Of a stretch of DNA of 9,345 nt, positions 6,755 through 9,345 are shown piece by piece. The DNA comes from Bacteroidaceae bacterium (GTDB taxonomy: Bacteria; Bacteroidota; Bacteroidia; Bacteroidales; Bacteroidaceae): positions 1 to 9,345 of the forward strand of contig JAEEOD010000305.1 in NCBI GenBank assembly GCA_016284115.1. The letters run 5' to 3'. Position 1 is the stretch's first letter. Each line of letters starts with the position of its first letter. The position numbers were made by a program, and so were the translations under genes. The notes beneath the pieces are model-generated. The model did no database searches and was not told where the DNA came from. It saw only the letters and a program-made list of their open reading frames with translations.

Positions 6755-7183
6755 ATGACAATAAACGAAATACAAGACGATATCATCGCCGAGTTTAGCG
6801 ACTACGACGATTGGATGGACAAATACCAATTGCTTATTGACCTGGGCAACGACCAGGAACCCCTCGATGAAAAATACAGAAACGAGAGCAACCTGATTGA
6901 GGGATGCCAAAGCCGTGTGTGGTTGCAAGCCGACCTTACCGACGAGGGCAAGATACACTTCCAGGCAGAGAGCGATGCCTTGATTGTGAAGGGCATCATC
7001 ACCCTGCTGATTCGTGTATTGGATAACCAAACGCCAGATGATATCCTGAATGCCGACCTCTACTTCATCGAGCAGATTGGCTTGCGTGAGCACTTGTCGC
7101 CCACCCGTAGTAATGGCTTGCTAGCAATGATGAAGCAAATGCGAATGTATGCTTTGGCGTTCAAGGCGAAACAAGAAGAATAA
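6755..7183 (+). CDS. sufE: Cysteine desulfuration protein SufE
   Basis: SufE accepts persulfide sulfur from the cysteine desulfurase SufS and passes it to the SufBCD scaffold during Fe-S cluster assembly in the cytoplasm. The protein is 142 residues, the usual size. The acceptor is Cys51 in NLIEGCQSRVWL (46-57), the same residue number as in E. coli. The later signature LSPTRSNGLLAM is also present. The N-terminal helix has the family pattern with Trp20 in DYDDWMDKYQ. It begins three bases after the glutaminyl cyclase stop and is the last gene of the operon. No sufS or sufBCD genes are in the window, so the partner genes must lie elsewhere. A csd-type sulfur acceptor (CsdE) is the main alternative, but SufE is the usual form in this phylum. 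Confidence 0.95.
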   Translation: MTINEIQDDIIAEFSDYDDWMDKYQLLIDLGNDQEPLDEKYRNESNLIEGCQSRVWLQADLTDEGKIHFQAESDALIVKGIITLLIRVLDNQTPDDILNADLYFIEQIGLREHLSPTRSNGLLAMMKQMRMYALAFKAKQEE

Positions 7184-7184
7184 A

Positions 7185-7214
7185 AAGAAAGGGGGCTTTA
7201 CAGCTCCCTTCTTT
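7185..7214. terminator. Shared terminator between convergent sufE and acyl-CoA ligase
   Basis: Bases 7185-7197 pair with 7202-7214 around a 4-base TTAC loop: 13 positions with two G-T wobbles and one A/C mismatch, and a GGGGGCT/AGCTCCC core. The outer stem is A-rich on the left and T-rich on the right, so each strand ends in a U-rich run. It begins two bases after the sufE stop and ends one base before the ligase stop. Confidence 0.75.
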
Positions 7215-7215
7215 A

Positions 7216-8865
7216 TTATATCACCTCAATTCCTTGTTTCTTGCAAAGCTCCAGACTCAGTTCACGAAGCTTATATTTTTGCACCTTACCACTACCCGTA
7301 AGTGGGTACTCATCCACAAAGAAGATGTATTTAGGTATCTTGTATCGGGCAATCTTACCATTGCAGAACTCTCTGATATCCAAGTCCGTCAACTGGCAAT
7401 CGGGATTCAGAATGATGAAAGCTCCCACGCTTTCGCCATATTTCTTGGAAGGCACACCCACCACCTGCACCATCTTGATTTCAGGCATTCGTTGCAGATA
7501 AGCCTCAATCTCACTAGGATAAATGTTCTCACCACCTCGGATTATCATATCCTTGATACGTCCAGTCACATGGAAGTTACCCTGTTCATCTTTGAAACCG
7601 ATGTCGCCACTATGCAACCATCCATTTTTGTCAATCAGTTGGGCGGTCGCCTCAGGGTCCTTGTAATAGCCCAGCATATTGCTATAACCCTTATTACATA
7701 GCTCGCCCTCCACACCGATAGGACACTCGTTGCCGTCCTCATCCAACACCTTCACCTCAGTATGCTCGAACTCACGTCCAACGGTTGTGCAACGCACCTC
7801 AAACGGGTCATCCCAACGAGTCTGCGTCATACCAGGAGAGGCCTCTGTCAATCCATATTCACTGGTCACTATCATGTGCATCTTTTTCTCCACCTCTTTC
7901 ATCAGAGGAACTGGACAAAGAGAACCAGCCATAATGCCTGCATGCAGACTACTTAAGTCGAACAAGTCAAACATTGGATGGTTCAATATATTGATATACA
8001 TAGTAGGTACACCATAGAGTGAGGTGCAACGTTCCTTGTGAATGCTGGCCAATACCATCAGTGGATCAAACCTTTTTACTATCACCATAGTACAACCGTG
8101 TGTCAAGCAATTCAACACGCCCAGTACCAAACCGAAGCAATGGAACAATGGTACACAGATACAAAGTCGGGTGTCAGGCGTGAAGTCCAAGTGTACTCCC
8201 GTCAAGTGACCATTGTTGCAAATGCCATAATGAGAAAGCGTAGCACCTTTTGGAAAACCCGTAGTACCACTGGTATATTGTATGTTGATGGCGTCATAAC
8301 AGCTACAAGCGTTCTTCGCCTTTTGATAGGTACCCTCTCCTACGGTCAGCCCCATCGTCATCAGTTCGTTGATGGTAAACATGCCTCGATGCTGTTCGGT
8401 ACCCATATAAATCACCGTCTTCATGGTAGGGAATGCCGCACTGTTAAGATGCCCTTTCTCTTGTGTTTTCAACTCAGGCAGCATCTGATAGGTCATATCC
8501 ATGAAGTTATTGTCCTTCTCATGCTCCACGATACAAAGTACCTCCATGTCGCTCTTGTGCACCATGTCCTCAATCTCAAATTGCTTGAAATTGGTATTGA
8601 CCATAATAGAGATGGCGCCAATCTTACTGCATGCAAAGAACATGGTGTTCCAATCGGGAATGTTACTTGCCCAGATACCCACATGGGTGCCTTTTTTCAC
8701 ACCTATAGCCAACAAGCCCATAGCGAGACGGTCAACACGATCGTTAAATTGCTTGAAGGTCCACCGCATATCACGGTCTGAATACACTATAAATTCTTTA
8801 TCGGGAGTATTGGCTGCCCAGTATTCCAGCCATTGACCAATAGTCTTTTCTGATAGTTGCCACAT
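7216..8865 (-). CDS. AMP-forming acyl-CoA ligase (ANL superfamily, FadD-like)
   Basis: This 549-residue cytoplasmic enzyme belongs to the adenylate-forming superfamily that activates carboxylic acids with ATP and joins them to CoA. The P-loop YTSGTTGFPKG is at 197-207, the aromatic/acidic motif SEYGLTEASPG at 335-345 and the ATP ribose-binding Asp at 421 in LHSGDIG. The hinge is at GRIKDMIIRGGENIYPSEIE (435-454) and the catalytic lysine is Lys527 in LTGSGKVQKYK. The order and spacing fit medium- or long-chain fatty acyl-CoA synthetases. Substrate cannot be read from the sequence, and an aryl or bile-acid substrate is possible. The ATG at 8865 gives the family start MWQLSEKTIGQWLEYWA. An extension to 8961 would run through the operator-like repeats and is rejected. 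No beta-oxidation genes are nearby. Confidence 0.93.
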   Translation of the reverse strand: MWQLSEKTIGQWLEYWAANTPDKEFIVYSDRDMRWTFKQFNDRVDRLAMGLLAIGVKKGTHVGIWASNIPDWNTMFFACSKIGAISIMVNTNFKQFEIEDMVHKSDMEVLCIVEHEKDNNFMDMTYQMLPELKTQEKGHLNSAAFPTMKTVIYMGTEQHRGMFTINELMTMGLTVGEGTYQKAKNACSCYDAINIQYTSGTTGFPKGATLSHYGICNNGHLTGVHLDFTPDTRLCICVPLFHCFGLVLGVLNCLTHGCTMVIVKRFDPLMVLASIHKERCTSLYGVPTMYINILNHPMFDLFDLSSLHAGIMAGSLCPVPLMKEVEKKMHMIVTSEYGLTEASPGMTQTRWDDPFEVRCTTVGREFEHTEVKVLDEDGNECPIGVEGELCNKGYSNMLGYYKDPEATAQLIDKNGWLHSGDIGFKDEQGNFHVTGRIKDMIIRGGENIYPSEIEAYLQRMPEIKMVQVVGVPSKKYGESVGAFIILNPDCQLTDLDIREFCNGKIARYKIPKYIFFVDEYPLTGSGKVQKYKLRELSLELCKKQGIEVI

Positions 8866-8880
8866 ATAATAATTAACTTG

Positions 8881-8911
8881 TAAATATACTTCTTTTAAAA
8901 TGGTTGCACAA
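8881..8911 (-). promoter_or_regulatory. Candidate proximal promoter of the acyl-CoA ligase
   Basis: On the minus strand TTG (8911-8909) is separated by 20 bases from TATATTTA (8888-8881), which matches TAnnTTTG except for the last base. The start would be near 8874, only about 8 nt before the ATG at 8865. The TTG lies inside a TTGTGCAA half-site, so a protein bound there would overlap the -33 region. Confidence 0.35.
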
Positions 8912-8945
8912 TTTGTATATATTTGTGCAATAATCATTTGCACAA
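8904..8945. repeat. Cluster of three TTGCACAA half-sites (likely operator)
   Basis: TTGCACAA at 8904-8911 and its exact complement TTGTGCAA at 8923-8930 form a perfect 8-bp inverted repeat with an 11-bp spacer. A third copy TTGCACAA lies at 8938-8945 in the same orientation as the first. The matching region begins 39 bases upstream of the acyl-CoA ligase start codon and shares its half-site with the palindrome at 9028-9044. Binding by a dimeric regulator is inferred; no regulator gene is in the window. Confidence 0.6.
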
Positions 8946-8958
8946 AATAATTATATGG

Positions 8959-8966
8959 CAAAGTTA
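8959..8966 (-). promoter_or_regulatory. Candidate distal -7 element of the acyl-CoA ligase
   Basis: The minus strand reads TAACTTTG followed by CC, an exact TAnnTTTG match. The start would be near 8952, giving a leader of about 86 nt that holds all three TTGCACAA half-sites. No TTTG is found 19-21 bases upstream. It competes with the proximal candidate at 8881-8911. Confidence 0.45.
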
Positions 8967-9027
8967 GTATTTTGCATGTAACTTTTACACCATATATAGT
9001 GAAATGATGTTAATTTACGTCAGATTC

Positions 9028-9044
9028 ATTGCACAGTGTGCAAT
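9028..9044. repeat. Perfect 17-bp palindrome ATTGCACA-G-TGTGCAAT
   Basis: Two perfect 8-base arms (9028-9035 and 9037-9044) flank a single central G. The half-site TTGCACA equals those at 8904, 8923 and 8938. It lies between the ligase upstream region and the rpsO terminator, directly against the T-run of that terminator. A one-base loop is poor for an RNA hairpin, so a protein-binding DNA site is the better reading. Confidence 0.6.
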
Positions 9045-9077
9045 AAAAAAGGGGAAGTCGTTGAGACTTCCCCTTTT
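9045..9077 (-). terminator. Rho-independent terminator of rpsO
   Basis: On the minus strand GGGGAAGTC (9073-9065) pairs with GACTTCCCC (9059-9051) around a 5-base loop. Four outer A-T pairs make a 13-bp perfect stem. A run of six T (9050-9045) follows. It starts about 22 bases after the rpsO stop. Confidence 0.92.
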
Positions 9078-9098
9078 AAACGTTTTGCTGCAAGATAA

Positions 9099-9345
9099 TT
9101 ACTTGCGCAAGCCAAGAGCCTTGACGATAGCACGGTAGCGATTGATGTCGCGATCCTGCAGATACTTCAGCAGGCGACGACGCTTACCTACCAACATAGT
9201 CAAAGATCTTTCAGTAGTATAATCCTTCTTGTTGACCTTCAAATGCTCGGTCAGGTGAGAGATACGGTATGAGAACAATGCTATCTGGGCCTCAGGTGAG
9301 CCAGTATCAGTGTTGGACTTTCCGTACTTCTCGAAGATTTCCTTC
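9099..9345 (-). CDS. rpsO: 30S ribosomal protein S15 (5' truncated)
   Basis: The visible 81 residues run from [20 protein letters not shown] to the C-terminus KALGLRK, with TAA at 9101-9099. S15 is a primary 16S rRNA-binding protein that organises the platform of the small subunit. The conserved [28 protein letters not shown] and [12 protein letters not shown] segments are all present. The family is about 89 residues, so roughly eight N-terminal residues lie beyond the window edge. Whether the usual S15 leader autoregulation exists cannot be judged here. It is followed by a strong terminator and is not joined to pnp, which lies about 4.4 kb away on the other strand. Confidence 0.97.
   Translation of the reverse strand, partial: KEIFEKYGKSNTDTGSPEAQIALFSYRISHLTEHLKVNKKDYTTERSLTMLVGKRRRLLKYLQDRDINRYRAIVKALGLRK

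Noticed and set aside
8038..8781. Plus-strand open frame of 247 codons
   Set aside because: It lies wholly antisense to the acyl-CoA ligase, whose protein has every family motif in frame. The antisense peptide is rich in His, Thr and Gln and shows no recognisable domain.
8918..8925. Plus-strand TATATTTG resembling a -7 element
   Set aside because: No plus-strand gene lies downstream; it would only transcribe antisense to rpsO. It arises from overlap of an AT-rich spacer and a half-site.
8866..8961. N-terminal extension of the acyl-CoA ligase
   Set aside because: It would run through the TTGCACAA repeats and both candidate promoters, and the added residues match nothing in the family.
8904..9044. 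CRISPR array suggested by the repeated TTGCACAA
   Set aside because: The repeats are only 7-8 bases, occur in both orientations and have unequal spacing, so they fit operator half-sites and not an array.

Overview
The window looks like chromosomal DNA from a member of the Bacteroidota, most likely order Bacteroidales and perhaps near Prevotella. Three things support this. Several intergenic regions carry the Bacteroidota -7 promoter element TAnnTTTG. Most start codons lack a Shine-Dalgarno sequence and have AT-rich leaders. Several proteins are typical of the phylum: a DUF4369/thioredoxin-like lipoprotein, a lipoprotein-type mammalian-like glutaminyl cyclase, and a PNPase with an Arg/Pro-rich tail. 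The species assignment is inference.

Layout. 3-119 (+): the C-terminal end of a probable mannose-1-phosphate guanylyltransferase. It converges on a greA-HIT operon (minus, 1032 to 155) across a 20-bp perfect hairpin. Upstream of greA, a full-consensus promoter is followed by a terminator-like hairpin inside the greA leader. 1202-2353 (-): a lipoprotein with a DUF4369-like N-terminus and a cysteine-less thioredoxin-like C-terminus, divergent from pnp. 2464-4725 (+): polynucleotide phosphorylase with its own terminator. 4848-7183 (+): a tight three-gene operon of LD-carboxypeptidase, glutaminyl cyclase and SufE. 7216-8865 (-): an AMP-forming acyl-CoA ligase, convergent with sufE across a shared hairpin. 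8866-9098: a 233-bp intergenic region with five TTGCACA half-sites. 9099-9345 (-): rpsO (ribosomal protein S15), cut by the window edge, with a strong terminator.

Most genes are core functions: transcript elongation (GreA), RNA decay (PNPase), translation (S15), Fe-S assembly (SufE), and envelope processing (LD-carboxypeptidase, glutaminyl cyclase, lipoprotein). No mobile element, CRISPR array, tRNA or rRNA gene is visible, and no stretch over 300 bases lacks a gene. I found no new multi-gene system. The features most worth following are regulatory: the TTGCACA cluster upstream of the acyl-CoA ligase and the possible attenuator in the greA leader.
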